64,000 nucleotides of DNA from Bacteroidales bacterium (GTDB taxonomy: Bacteria; Bacteroidota; Bacteroidia; Bacteroidales; UBA932): the NCBI GenBank assembly GCA_017427885.1, contig JAFRRW010000010.1, positions 1 through 64,000 of the forward strand. The letters are read 5' to 3'. The notes below the pieces were generated by a model. It worked only from the letters and a program-made list of their open reading frames with translations. It did not search any database and had not been told where the DNA came from. A program made the position numbers and the translations under genes. Shown here piece by piece: positions 43,509-52,611 of this stretch. Within the stretch, counting starts at the first letter, position 1. Every line of letters starts with the position of its first letter.

Positions 43509-44336
43509 CTAATCCCCAGGAGTCTCCCTCGGAGGATATCCGTATTTCTTCTTATATGCGCGGCTGAAGAATGCAGGATCCCTGAAACCGGACTCCGTCA
43601 TCGCCTCTCCCACGCGGCAGCCTCCAGCGCGGAGCAGCCTGTGGGCCTCCACGAGTCTCCGTTGAAGCACCCATTTTTCCGGCGTAAGCGGACTGACCTT
43701 TTTGAAATCACGCTTGAAGGCCGAAAGGCTGCGGCCTGAATAGCGGGCCAGTTCGGGCAGGGACAGGTCGCAGAGGTAATTCTCCTCCATGAAGGAAAGC
43801 AGGTCGGTCTTCCACGGCTGCGTGAAATCGAACAGGGAAGCATAGAAGTTGCGGTCCGTCTCCAATATGCACCTCAGGCCCTCCCTGCGTTTCATCCAGG
43901 CCATCTCCTGCGGGAACGATTCCGCAGAATCAAGATATGGAGTCAGCGAAAGGAAAAGGCTCTCCAACTCCGGACTGGCGGGAATCTTCAGGACCGCCCC
44001 AGCCACCGGAGTGGCATCCTGAGGAAGTTCTTTTCTGGACAGACCCCGGTAATAATCCATCAGGAAATTCCTGCAGAAAAAAAGCGCTACCGACCGGAAA
44101 GGCATTCCGTCCGGGTCCGGGGCCCAGGCCTCGACCACTACGCGGTAATCCTTTCTCAGGAACACGCAATCGCCTGCCTCAAGCGGAGTCCTGAGGCCTT
44201 CAAAGACCACTTCGGCACGTCCCGAACGCACATACAGAAGGGTATGTTCCCGGACGTGTATCGGTTTCCGGACATCCTCCCGGTCCACCTGGGAGAACAC
44301 CACTCCGGAACAATTGATGCGGCTGAATCCATCCAT
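43509..44336 (-). CDS. AraC-family transcriptional regulator
   Basis: A 275-aa regulator with an N-terminal cupin-like sensor (about 1-130, 'VREHTLLYVRSGRAEVVFEG') and C-terminal double helix-turn-helix (about 175-272, 'LSLPELARYSGRSLSAFKRDFKKV', 'VGEAMTESGFRDPAFFSRAYKKKYGYPP'). It is divergent from a TonB-dependent receptor; tandem 22-bp repeats lie between them, so it probably controls that receptor. The inducer is not evident. Confidence 0.9.
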   Translation of the reverse strand: MDGFSRINCSGVVFSQVDREDVRKPIHVREHTLLYVRSGRAEVVFEGLRTPLEAGDCVFLRKDYRVVVEAWAPDPDGMPFRSVALFFCRNFLMDYYRGLSRKELPQDATPVAGAVLKIPASPELESLFLSLTPYLDSAESFPQEMAWMKRREGLRCILETDRNFYASLFDFTQPWKTDLLSFMEENYLCDLSLPELARYSGRSLSAFKRDFKKVSPLTPEKWVLQRRLVEAHRLLRAGGCRVGEAMTESGFRDPAFFSRAYKKKYGYPPRETPGD

Positions 44337-44353
44337 ACGGCTAATATAACGTT

Positions 44354-44430
44354 TTTGGACTTTTCAGTCAAATTATTTGGACTTTTCAGTCAAATTTATT
44401 TCAGCGTCAAATGCTTACTTTGTAAAGTAA
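44354..44430 (+). promoter_or_regulatory. Tandem operator-like repeats and palindrome between araC-like and TonB-receptor genes
   Basis: Two identical 20-bp copies of TTGGACTTTTCAGTCAAATT at 44355-44374 and 44377-44396 (22-bp period); each contains GACT/AGTC half-sites. Downstream TTACTTT/AAAGTAA (44415-44430) is a 7-bp-arm palindrome overlapping a degenerate -7. Two-turn direct repeats suit AraC-type binding. Confidence 0.7.
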
Positions 44431-44442
44431 ATATTTAAATCG

Positions 44443-46305
44443 ATGAAACGGATTCTTTTGATTATCTCGGCTTTCGCCATTACATTCCCTTCCATGGCCA
44501 ATACCGGCCAACCTGAAAACGATATAGCCGACACCCTTCGCAGCGCCGTTATCACGGGCACCCGGGTAGCGATGGAGCGCGACCGCCTGCCCTCCCCCAT
44601 TTCCGTCGTCGGACGCGAGAGGATAGAGGCCAGCGACGAGAGCGCCCTGATGCCTTCGCTGATGGAGGAAGTGCCGGGCCTGTTCGTCACATCCCGAGGA
44701 GTCACGGGCTACGGAGTGTCCGCCGGTGCGGCCGGAGGCATCTCCCTCCGCGGTTTCAGCGCAGCCAGCGGCCGTACTCTCGTGCTGATTGACGGCCATC
44801 CCCAGTATATGTCCATCTACGGCCACGCGGTTGCTGACGAATACCTCGCCGACCTGGCCGAAAGAGTCGAGGTCACGCGGGGTGCGGCCTCCGTACTGTA
44901 CGGTTCCAACGCGATGGGAGGAGCCATCAACATCATAACGCGCCAGCCGAACTTCCTTGGCAACCGTGTAAGGATCAAAATGTTGGGTGGTTCCTACGGG
45001 ACCTTCCGCGGTTCTGCCACCGAACAGTATTCGGACGGAAGGTTCTCCCTGACGGCCAATGTCGGACACGACCGCACGGACGGACACCGCGTCAACTCCG
45101 CCTTCCGTTCCACCAGCGGCATGCTCAAGGCCTCATACGACATTTCCGCCTCCTGGAGACTCAGCGGCGACATCAACGTCGTCAAGGCCTATTCCGAGAA
45201 CCCCGGCACCGTGGAACGCCCGATGTTCGAAGGGACCGCCGACATAACAAGGATGATGTCCTGGATATCCCTGGAGAACCATTATGGCGTCACGGACGGA
45301 GGAATCAACCTCTACTACAACTCCGGCCGCCACCTCATCAATGACGGCTACGCCCAGGGCGGCACACCCCAGCCCTTCCTTTTCCACAGTACGGACTATC
45401 AGGGAGGCGTCAACGTCTTCCAGGCCTTCCACCCGTTCGAAGGCAGCACCCTGACCGCAGGCATCGACGTAAAGCTCTATGGAGGCAACGCCTACCGCAA
45501 TCCTGAAACAGAGTACTATGCGGACCATAAGAAACTGCACGAGGAAGCGGGATACCTTCTCGCCCAGCAGCTGATCGGCCCACTCACCCTCGAGGGCGGA
45601 ATCCGTATGGAACACCACAGCCTGTACGGCACGGAGTGGATTCCCCAGGCCGGCGTGAGCGTACTCCCCTGGACCGGAGCCAGCCTCAAACTGTCCGCTT
45701 CCAAAGGCTTCCGCACCCCCAACCTCCGCGAACTGTATATGTATGCCGTAGCGAACGAAGACCTCAAGCCAGAAAGGGCCTGGAGCTATGACTTCACCTA
45801 TGCCCAGCACCTCATGGACGGCCGCCTCAACACTGAACTGAGCCTCTTCTATACCAAGGGGAGCAACATCATCGAGGTCAACGTGGTAGACGGAAAGAGG
45901 GCTAACCGCAACGTCGGGGCTTTCGAGAACAAGGGCGTCGAGTTCAGCGCCGACTTCAGGGCCGCGGACCGGCTCAGGTTCAACGCGAACTACAGTTATC
46001 TGCATATGGGCACCATATACACCGGCGCCCCCGTCCACAAGGCCTATGTCTCCGGCACCTGGACCCCCGGACGCTTCTCGGCGAATATCGGCCTGATGGG
46101 AATAAAGGACCTGTATCTCTCTACCGGAGAAGATGCCGTGAAAAGCAGTTACGTGGACCTCAAGTGCCGCCTCGCCTACCGCGTCCTGGACTGGCTTACC
46201 GTCTTCGTGAGGGGCGAGAACCTGCTTGACCGCGACTACCAGACAATGCTAGGCTTCCCCGAGCCCGGCATCACCGTCCTCGGGGGCATCTCGGTCGAAA
46301 TCTAA
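44443..46305 (+). CDS. TonB-dependent outer-membrane receptor
   Basis: A 620-aa receptor: signal peptide (1-19), plug domain (about 35-160, 'ISLRGFSAASGRTLVLIDGHPQY', 'VTRGAASVLYGSNAMGGAINIITR'), then the beta-barrel with 'ASKGFRTPNLRELYM' and C-terminal 'FVRGENLLDRDYQTMLGFPEPG'. It lacks the carboxypeptidase-like N-terminal extension and SusD partner of polysaccharide SusC proteins, so it is of the siderophore/cobalamin/metal-complex type; substrate unknown. Likely regulated by the divergent AraC protein. Confidence 0.92.
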   Translation: MKRILLIISAFAITFPSMANTGQPENDIADTLRSAVITGTRVAMERDRLPSPISVVGRERIEASDESALMPSLMEEVPGLFVTSRGVTGYGVSAGAAGGISLRGFSAASGRTLVLIDGHPQYMSIYGHAVADEYLADLAERVEVTRGAASVLYGSNAMGGAINIITRQPNFLGNRVRIKMLGGSYGTFRGSATEQYSDGRFSLTANVGHDRTDGHRVNSAFRSTSGMLKASYDISASWRLSGDINVVKAYSENPGTVERPMFEGTADITRMMSWISLENHYGVTDGGINLYYNSGRHLINDGYAQGGTPQPFLFHSTDYQGGVNVFQAFHPFEGSTLTAGIDVKLYGGNAYRNPETEYYADHKKLHEEAGYLLAQQLIGPLTLEGGIRMEHHSLYGTEWIPQAGVSVLPWTGASLKLSASKGFRTPNLRELYMYAVANEDLKPERAWSYDFTYAQHLMDGRLNTELSLFYTKGSNIIEVNVVDGKRANRNVGAFENKGVEFSADFRAADRLRFNANYSYLHMGTIYTGAPVHKAYVSGTWTPGRFSANIGLMGIKDLYLSTGEDAVKSSYVDLKCRLAYRVLDWLTVFVRGENLLDRDYQTMLGFPEPGITVLGGISVEI

Positions 46306-46306
46306 C

Positions 46307-48643
46307 CTAAAGGGTAAGTTTTTCCCGTAACGGAGTGTTTTCCGACGAAGGGCCCGCGGTTATCATGAATTCCCCAGGTTCCACCACTTCCTTCATTTCA
46401 GCGTTGTAAAGCGAGAACGCCTCCCTTCCCAGGCGGAAGGTGAGGGTTTCGCTCTTCCCTGCCGGTATGGATACTCGGCGGTAGGCACAGAGCTGCTTTA
46501 CAGGACGCACGGTGGAAGCCAGCAGGTCGGTTATGTACACCTGGGCGACCTCCTCGCCGTCCCTGCCTCCGGTGTTCGTTACGGTGAAAGTGACCTCGGC
46601 CTCTTCATCACCTGTTTTCTTAACCTTAAGGTCAGAGTACTCGAAAGTGGTGTAACTCAGACCATAGCCGAACGGATAAAGGGGACGCGAGGGCATCTCT
46701 ACGTATCTTCCCCTGCGGGGCATGCGGTGGTTGTAATAGACCGGAAGGGCGCCTGCATCATAAGGCACGGACACCGGGAGCCTTCCGGCGGGATTGTATT
46801 CGCCGAAGAGGACCTTAGCAAGGGCGGTTCCGCCCTCCATTCCGGGATACCACTGGGTGATGAGGGCGTCAGCATTCTCGGCGGCCCAGGTCATGTCAAG
46901 CGGGCGGCCCTGGATATACACTACCACAAGGGGTTTCCCGGTGGCCTTGAGCGCTTTCAGGAGGTCTTCCTGACGTCCCAAAAGATTGAGCGTGGCCCTG
47001 TCGAAGCCTTCTCCGCAGTCCATGTCGCTGACGTTGTCTCCCCTGACCGTAGCGGCGCCCGTCTCAATGTATTCCGTCCTGAAATCCCTTGCGCTGGACC
47101 CGCCTACTACGGCCACGACCACGTCGGACGCCCTGGCGGCGGCAACGGCGGAAGAAATGTCGGCCGAACTGACGTCCCTTATCGCGCAGCCCTTAGCATA
47201 CCTCACGCGGAATGATCCTATTTCCTTTATGATACCGTCGAGAGGCGTTACGATGGCCTGCCTTTCCTGGGGGGCGGTGTAATCGCCGAGCTGGTTATAG
47301 GGGGTGTCGGCGTTGGGACCGACAACGGCCACCCTCTTCTTCTTGTCTAGCGGCAACAATCCGTTGTTCTGAAGCAGCGTTACGCCCTCAAGAGCCGCCT
47401 TGAGCGCCACTTCCCGGTGCTCGGCACTCCGCACGGAAGCCGTACCGGTCTCTTCAACATACGGATTGTCGAAAAGACCGAGTTCGAACTTGAGTTTCAA
47501 CACCCTTCCGGCCGCCCTGTCGAGGAGTTTCTCATCTATCCTACCCTCCTTGACACTCTCAGGCAGAAGTGCGAAACACCTTCCGCCTAGATCCACGTCC
47601 ACTCCGGCCTCAAGGGCCATCTCAGCGGCTTCCTTGGGTCCTGCGGCCACACGGTGGCTTCCGGCAAGGCCATCGACGCTGGAGAGGTCCGAAACCACGA
47701 AACCGTCGAATTTCCAACTGTCACGTAGAACTCCTGTCAGCAGGGCCTTGTTGGCGGTGGCCGGTATCCCGTCGAAGGAATTGTAGGACGTCATAAGGCT
47801 GAGGGAACCGGAATCCACTGCAGTATGGAAAGTAGGCAGTACCTGCTCCCAGAGGTCCCTGGCAGGCATGGCAGAAGGGTTGCCGTTATGGCCTCCCTCC
47901 GGAGCTCCGTATGCCACGAAATGCTTCAGGGTGGCTATTATGCCCTTATCCCAGCCGATATGCGAGGGACTGCAGCCTGAAAGGTAGCCGGCGGCAAGGG
48001 TGGAGGTCAGCCAGGTGTCCTCGCCGTAAGTCTCCTCGACCCGGGACCATCTCGGCTCGCGGGAGAGGTCGATCACCGGGCCGTAGCCGATATGCGCCCC
48101 CTGGGCACGAAGTTCCTCAGCAGTGACCTTTCCTACTTCTGACAGCAGTTCAGGGTCCCAGGTGGAGGCGAGGCCTATCCCGGTGGGAAAAACGGTCGTG
48201 CCGATGGCCATATGGCCGTGAGGACTCTCTTCGGCGAGAATGATGGGAATGCCCAGCCGGCTGTGTTCTATGGCATATTTCTGCATCAGGTTGTACGCCC
48301 TTGCGGCAAGAAGGGGATCCAGTCCGTTGGCGATGGTCTTCTTGGTCCAGGGATCCGCCCTGAAGGTGGCCCAGAGCATACCTCCGTGGCTTTTTTCAAT
48401 GAACTCGACATATTTGTCGGACACGGATACATTTCCGTCCCCGTCCTTTTCATACATCGGCCATCCGAGAGGGCAGATGAGCTGGCCAGCCTTCTCTTCA
48501 ACGGTCATCCTGGATAGAAGGTCAGCGGTGCGCTTCTCGGCGCTGAGGCTGGGATTGAGATAGGCGGGGGTGGATTCCTTGCACGCAAAAAGCGCCAGGG
48601 CGGCGGCAAGTACTGCCGCTGCGGCGGATATGTGTTTCATCAT
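46307..48643 (-). CDS. GH3 beta-glucosidase-like lipoprotein
   Basis: A 778-aa GH3 enzyme of BglX type, with lipobox 'LALFAC' (Cys21). The (alpha/beta)8 domain includes 'GIPIILAEESPHGHMAIGTTVFPTGIG' and nucleophile Asp319 in 'GFVVSDLSSVDGL'. The second domain ('RVAVVGPNADTPYNQLGDYT', 'VVVYIQGRPLDMTW') and a fibronectin-like tail ('VTNTGGRDGEEVAQVYI') complete the family layout. Expected to hydrolyse beta-linked oligosaccharides at the cell surface or periplasm. Downstream of a YugP-type protease gene by 14 nt; stop codons of this and the convergent TonB receptor gene are one base apart. Confidence 0.92.
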   Translation of the reverse strand: MMKHISAAAAVLAAALALFACKESTPAYLNPSLSAEKRTADLLSRMTVEEKAGQLICPLGWPMYEKDGDGNVSVSDKYVEFIEKSHGGMLWATFRADPWTKKTIANGLDPLLAARAYNLMQKYAIEHSRLGIPIILAEESPHGHMAIGTTVFPTGIGLASTWDPELLSEVGKVTAEELRAQGAHIGYGPVIDLSREPRWSRVEETYGEDTWLTSTLAAGYLSGCSPSHIGWDKGIIATLKHFVAYGAPEGGHNGNPSAMPARDLWEQVLPTFHTAVDSGSLSLMTSYNSFDGIPATANKALLTGVLRDSWKFDGFVVSDLSSVDGLAGSHRVAAGPKEAAEMALEAGVDVDLGGRCFALLPESVKEGRIDEKLLDRAAGRVLKLKFELGLFDNPYVEETGTASVRSAEHREVALKAALEGVTLLQNNGLLPLDKKKRVAVVGPNADTPYNQLGDYTAPQERQAIVTPLDGIIKEIGSFRVRYAKGCAIRDVSSADISSAVAAARASDVVVAVVGGSSARDFRTEYIETGAATVRGDNVSDMDCGEGFDRATLNLLGRQEDLLKALKATGKPLVVVYIQGRPLDMTWAAENADALITQWYPGMEGGTALAKVLFGEYNPAGRLPVSVPYDAGALPVYYNHRMPRRGRYVEMPSRPLYPFGYGLSYTTFEYSDLKVKKTGDEEAEVTFTVTNTGGRDGEEVAQVYITDLLASTVRPVKQLCAYRRVSIPAGKSETLTFRLGREAFSLYNAEMKEVVEPGEFMITAGPSSENTPLREKLTL

Positions 48644-48657
48644 CTTGTTTGTGTATG

Positions 48658-49341
48658 TCAGTTACGGCGGTTGGCTATGGAAATGTAGTAGAGGAGGGTG
48701 GCGAGAGAACCTATGGCTGCTATGACATAGGTGTAGGCGGCCCATTTGAGGGCGTCACGTGCCATCACCGCAGTCTGATAGTCGGACACGCCGCTGCCAT
48801 TGAGCCATTCCATAGCCCTCTGGCTGGCGTTGATCTCCACAGGAAGGGTGATGAGGCTGAAAGCCGTGGACATCGCGAACATCGCTATGCCCAGCCACAG
48901 GAGTTGCGGCAGCACACCGACCAGCAGCAGACCGGCGAGAAGCACCCACTGAACGGTACTGTTGGAAAAGGTCACGACGGGAACGAGGGCTGTACGCAGC
49001 TTAAGGGGGGCGTATCCGACGGCGTCCTGGACGGCGTGACCGCACTCGTGGGCGGCTATGGCGGCCGCGGCTATGGAGTTCGAGTTGTACACTCCCTCGG
49101 AAAGGTTAACGGTCCTGTTCCTGGGGTCGTAATGGTCGGTCAGCTGTCCCCTGACGGACATCACCTGGACGTCATAGAGGCCGTGCTCGCGAAGCATCTT
49201 CATCGCGACCTCCGCCCCGGTGAGTCCGGTGTGGTTCCTGATTTTCGAATATTTTGCATAACGGCTCTGCAGGGTGTTCTGAACTATATAGCTCAGAATC
49301 ATCACTACGATGAAAGCCATCCAGATCAAACCGGTATTCAT
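48658..49341 (-). CDS. YugP-type zinc metallopeptidase, membrane bound
   Basis: A 227-aa neutral zinc metallopeptidase-2 family protein (PF04298-like). Membrane helices are near 4-20, 118-140, 143-165 and at the C-terminus; the zinc motif His98-Glu-Cys-Gly-His102 lies in 'AIAAHECGHAVQDAVGYAP'. Substrate unknown; likely membrane protein quality control. It heads a two-gene operon with a GH3 enzyme. Confidence 0.9.
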   Translation of the reverse strand: MNTGLIWMAFIVVMILSYIVQNTLQSRYAKYSKIRNHTGLTGAEVAMKMLREHGLYDVQVMSVRGQLTDHYDPRNRTVNLSEGVYNSNSIAAAAIAAHECGHAVQDAVGYAPLKLRTALVPVVTFSNSTVQWVLLAGLLLVGVLPQLLWLGIAMFAMSTAFSLITLPVEINASQRAMEWLNGSGVSDYQTAVMARDALKWAAYTYVIAAIGSLATLLYYISIANRRN

Positions 49342-49365
49342 ATCTACAGACTATCCTTATTTTCC

Positions 49366-49373
49366 CAAATGTA
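49366..49373 (-). promoter_or_regulatory. YugP-gene promoter -7 element
   Basis: Minus-strand TACATTTG fits TAnnTTTG, 25 nt upstream of the start. Confidence 0.6.
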
Positions 49374-49405
49374 ATGAAAATCCGCGACTATTTCCCAAAA
49401 ATTGG

Positions 49406-49413
49406 TAATTTTG
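49406..49413 (+). promoter_or_regulatory. alr promoter -7 element
   Basis: TAATTTTG, 23 nt before the alr ATG, divergent from the YugP promoter. Confidence 0.6.
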
Positions 49414-49435
49414 TAAACTAATCCCGACCGACAAT

Positions 49436-50551
49436 ATGCAGAGCAGGGACAATGATTTCTCAAGACTTGAACTGAACCTGGGCAACTGCCTCAGGAACTA
49501 CAGGTATTTCAGGTCCCTCCTGCAGCCCGAGACCAAACTGCTCACCCTCGTCAAGGCCAACGCCTACGGGCACGGCGCCGTGGAGTTCTCGCTGATGATG
49601 CAGAACGCCGGCGCAGACTACCTCGCAGTGGCCCTTCCGATAGAGGGAATGGAACTGAGGCGCTCAGGTATCAGTCTCCCTATCATAGTACTCACCGCCG
49701 GCACCGATTTCTTTCCCGAGATCATCGACAGCCGCCTGGAGCCGGGCATTCCGAATCTCTACACCCTGAAAGAACTGTGCAAAGTGCTGCAGGAAAGGAA
49801 ACTGGAGGGATTCCCCATCCATATCAAGCTGGATACCGGAATGCACAGGCTCGGATTCATGACAAGCGAACTGGACGAACTCGTCTCATTCCTCAAAAAA
49901 TGCCCCCTGGTGAAGGTCAAGTCGGTATATTCCCATCTTGCAGCCTCGGAAGACCCCGGGCAGGATGGCTTCACTCTCGGGCAGATATCAATGTTCAGGG
50001 AGAACGCCGACAGGATATCCTCCGGACTGGGCTACAAGCCTATGTACCACATCCTCAACTCGGCCGGAATCGAGCGTTTCCCCCAGTACCAGTTCGACAT
50101 GGTAAGGCTCGGCATAGGCATCTACGGCATCAGTTCCCTGGAAGGGGTCAGGCTCGCCCCGGTGGCATCGCTGAAGGTGAAGGTCCTGCAGGTCAAGACG
50201 CTGAAACCGGAAGACGGCCCCATAGGATACGGCCGGTGCGGCCAGATTGCCCCTGAAGGCACCAGGATAGCCACGATTCCGGTGGGATACGCCGACGGCA
50301 TCGACCGCCGCCTTGGAAACGGAAAAGTCTCCTTCAACCTCGGAGGCCGGCGTGTTCCCACGATAGGCAACATCTGTATGGACATGTGCATGCTGGACGT
50401 GACCGGAGTGCCGGCCAATGTGGGCGACACGGTGACCATATTCGGAGAAGACCCCACCGTATCCGAACTCGCCTCCATACTCGGAACAATCCCCTACGAA
50501 ATAATGACCTCAGTCCCGCGAAGGATAGAACGCATCATCACGGGACGTTAA
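49436..50551 (+). CDS. alr: Alanine racemase
   Basis: A 371-aa PLP enzyme making D-alanine for peptidoglycan. Lys40 in 'VKANAYGHGAV' binds PLP; 'HIKLDTGMHRLGF', 'VRLGIGIYG', 'VPVGYADG'-type 'IPVGYADGIDRRL' and 'GNICMDMCMLDVT' are family blocks. No MurF fusion, unlike some Bacteroidota. A fucosidase gene follows after 11 nt. Confidence 0.95.
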   Translation: MQSRDNDFSRLELNLGNCLRNYRYFRSLLQPETKLLTLVKANAYGHGAVEFSLMMQNAGADYLAVALPIEGMELRRSGISLPIIVLTAGTDFFPEIIDSRLEPGIPNLYTLKELCKVLQERKLEGFPIHIKLDTGMHRLGFMTSELDELVSFLKKCPLVKVKSVYSHLAASEDPGQDGFTLGQISMFRENADRISSGLGYKPMYHILNSAGIERFPQYQFDMVRLGIGIYGISSLEGVRLAPVASLKVKVLQVKTLKPEDGPIGYGRCGQIAPEGTRIATIPVGYADGIDRRLGNGKVSFNLGGRRVPTIGNICMDMCMLDVTGVPANVGDTVTIFGEDPTVSELASILGTIPYEIMTSVPRRIERIITGR

Positions 50552-50562
50552 ACTCCAATTAT

Positions 50563-51999
50563 ATGCGACAGATCAGAATCATCCTCGCGGGACTTGCCAC
50601 GGCGATCCTGGCCTCCTGCAGTTCATCCCAACCCCCTCAGGCCTACGGCCCCATCCCCACCCCTGACCAGATGGAGTGGCAGAAGATGGAGACCAACATG
50701 TTCATCCATTTCGGCCCCAACACCTTCACCGGACTCGACTGGGGACACGGTCAGGAGAACGAAAGCGTCTTCAATCCCACCGAACTCGACTGCCGCCAGT
50801 GGGCGAGGACCGCGAAGGCTGCCGGTTTCAAGGGCATCATCATCACCGCCAAGCACCACGACGGATTCTGCCTCTGGCCCAGCCGGGAGAGCACCCATTC
50901 GGTGGCGAGCAGTTCCTGGAGGGACGGCAAGGGCGACGTGCTGGCGGAACTGAGCCAGGCATGCCGTGAGGAAGGGCTCAAGTTCGGGGTTTACATCTCC
51001 CCCTGGGACAGGAACGACCCCCATTACGGCACTCCTGAATACAACGACGTGTTCGCGTCCACCATCGACGACATCCACGGGAAATACGGCCCCATCTTCG
51101 AGCAGTGGTTCGACGGAGCCAACGGCGAAGGCCCTTCCGGAAAGAAACAGGTCTATGACTGGGACAAGTTCCACTCCATGGTTTACAGCCACAACCCGCA
51201 CTGCGTGATCTTCAGCGACGTAGGTCCCGGCTGCCGCTGGTGCAGCAATGAAAGGGGCGTCGCCGGGGAGACCAACTGGAGCAAGCTTGACGTCGAAGGG
51301 TTCGTTCCCGGAATAGGCGCCCCTCCCACGGACACCCTGTTCTGCGGAAACGTGCACGGAACCAACTGGATGCCCGCTGAAGTGGACGTTTCCATCCGCC
51401 CTTCCTGGTTCTGGAAAGAGAGCGAGAACGACCGGGTGAAGTCCCTCGAAAAGCTGCTTGACATTTACTACACCAGCGTGGGACGAAACGGCCTTCTCCT
51501 CCTGAACGTACCTCCCGACAACAGGGGCCTCCTCCACGAGGCTGACTGTGCGAGGCTGATGGAATTCAGGGCCGCCCTGGACGAGATATTCTCCAAGGAC
51601 CTGGCCCAAGGCTCGAAAGTCAGGGCCTCGGCCTCGAGGGGCGGAAAATTAAGGCCGGCCAACCTTCTGGACGAGGATTACGACTCCTTCTGGACTGTTC
51701 CCGACGGCAACCTCACCCCTTCATTCACAGTCACTTTCCCTGAAGAGAGGACTTTCAACAGGGTGATGCTCCAGGAATATATACCCCTGGGACAGAGAGT
51801 GGCCGGATTCAAGGTCGAGGCACTGTCCGGAGACGGCACCTGGAAGGAACTCGCGCAGGCGACGACGATAGGCTACAAAAGGATCCTCCGCACGGAAAAG
51901 ACCACGGCCAAGGCGGTGAGGGTCACCGTCACCAGGTCGTACGACGTTCCCGTTCTGAACAGGTTTGCCCTGTATCTGGACGAAATATCCGGAAAGTAA
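50563..51999 (+). CDS. GH29 alpha-L-fucosidase lipoprotein
   Basis: A 478-aa predicted lipoprotein (lipobox 'ILASC', Cys17). The GH29 barrel has 'FIHFGPNTFTGLDWG', 'GIIITAKHHDGFCLW', 'FGVYISPWDRN' and nucleophile Asp184 in 'EQWFDGANGEG'. Residues about 355-478 form an F5/8-type-C-like carbohydrate-binding domain ('ANLLDEDYDSFWTVPDG', 'RVMLQEYIPLGQRVAGFKVEA'). Expected to remove terminal fucose from host or dietary glycans. The ATG at 50563 begins the lipoprotein signal; the longer frame overlaps alr. Confidence 0.92.
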   Translation: MRQIRIILAGLATAILASCSSSQPPQAYGPIPTPDQMEWQKMETNMFIHFGPNTFTGLDWGHGQENESVFNPTELDCRQWARTAKAAGFKGIIITAKHHDGFCLWPSRESTHSVASSSWRDGKGDVLAELSQACREEGLKFGVYISPWDRNDPHYGTPEYNDVFASTIDDIHGKYGPIFEQWFDGANGEGPSGKKQVYDWDKFHSMVYSHNPHCVIFSDVGPGCRWCSNERGVAGETNWSKLDVEGFVPGIGAPPTDTLFCGNVHGTNWMPAEVDVSIRPSWFWKESENDRVKSLEKLLDIYYTSVGRNGLLLLNVPPDNRGLLHEADCARLMEFRAALDEIFSKDLAQGSKVRASASRGGKLRPANLLDEDYDSFWTVPDGNLTPSFTVTFPEERTFNRVMLQEYIPLGQRVAGFKVEALSGDGTWKELAQATTIGYKRILRTEKTTAKAVRVTVTRSYDVPVLNRFALYLDEISGK

Positions 52000-52004
52000 A
52001 ATGA

Positions 52005-52604
52005 TTAGAGCATAAGGCCCTTTCGGACCTCGGAAGCTGCTGCGTTTCCTTTGAGGGAACGCAGTATTTCCAATGCGAAGTCTATGGCGCAGCCGGGACC
52101 GCGGCCCGTGATCAGGTTGCCGTCGGCCATCGCTGGCTGTTTCCTGTACTTCGCTCCCCTGGCAATCAAGGCTCCCTCGAAACCGTCGAAACAGGTGAAC
52201 TTCCTGCCTTCGACGCCGGGCAGCTGAGAGGCCACGAGACCAGGAGCGGCGCAGATTGCGGCGACCGTCCCGCCCGCTTCGAAATGGCTCTTCGCAATGG
52301 ACATAAGGTCCTCAGTGGCAGCCAGGTTCCTGGTCCCGGGCATCCCCCCGGGGAAAACCATCACATCTTCGGAAGTGGTGTCTCCGGCCGACACGGCCTC
52401 GAATTCCTCAAAAGTCAGGTCGGCTACCACGGGAACGCCCCTGGAAGAGGTCACGAATCTCTCCCCGTACAGGTAATCGTCAGGCTTTCCGGTCTGGATG
52501 GCGACCGTCCTCACGTCAAGGCCGCCGCGCCTGAGGACGTCCAGGGTGGCGAGGGCTTCCATGTCCTCGAAACCGTCGGCGAGAAAAATGTATATTCCTT
52601 TCAT
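52005..52604 (-). CDS. DJ-1/PfpI-family protein
   Basis: A 199-aa protein of the DJ-1/ThiJ/YajL type. The nucleophile elbow has Cys118 in 'VAAICAAPGLVAS' and the partner acid Glu13 in 'LADGFEDMEALA'. Roles reported in the family are deglycase- or chaperone-like and oxidative-stress related; which applies here is not visible. Last gene of a three-gene operon, 7 nt after the HAD gene. Confidence 0.9.
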   Translation of the reverse strand: MKGIYIFLADGFEDMEALATLDVLRRGGLDVRTVAIQTGKPDDYLYGERFVTSSRGVPVVADLTFEEFEAVSAGDTTSEDVMVFPGGMPGTRNLAATEDLMSIAKSHFEAGGTVAAICAAPGLVASQLPGVEGRKFTCFDGFEGALIARGAKYRKQPAMADGNLITGRGPGCAIDFALEILRSLKGNAAASEVRKGLML

Positions 52605-52611
52605 ACAGGTT

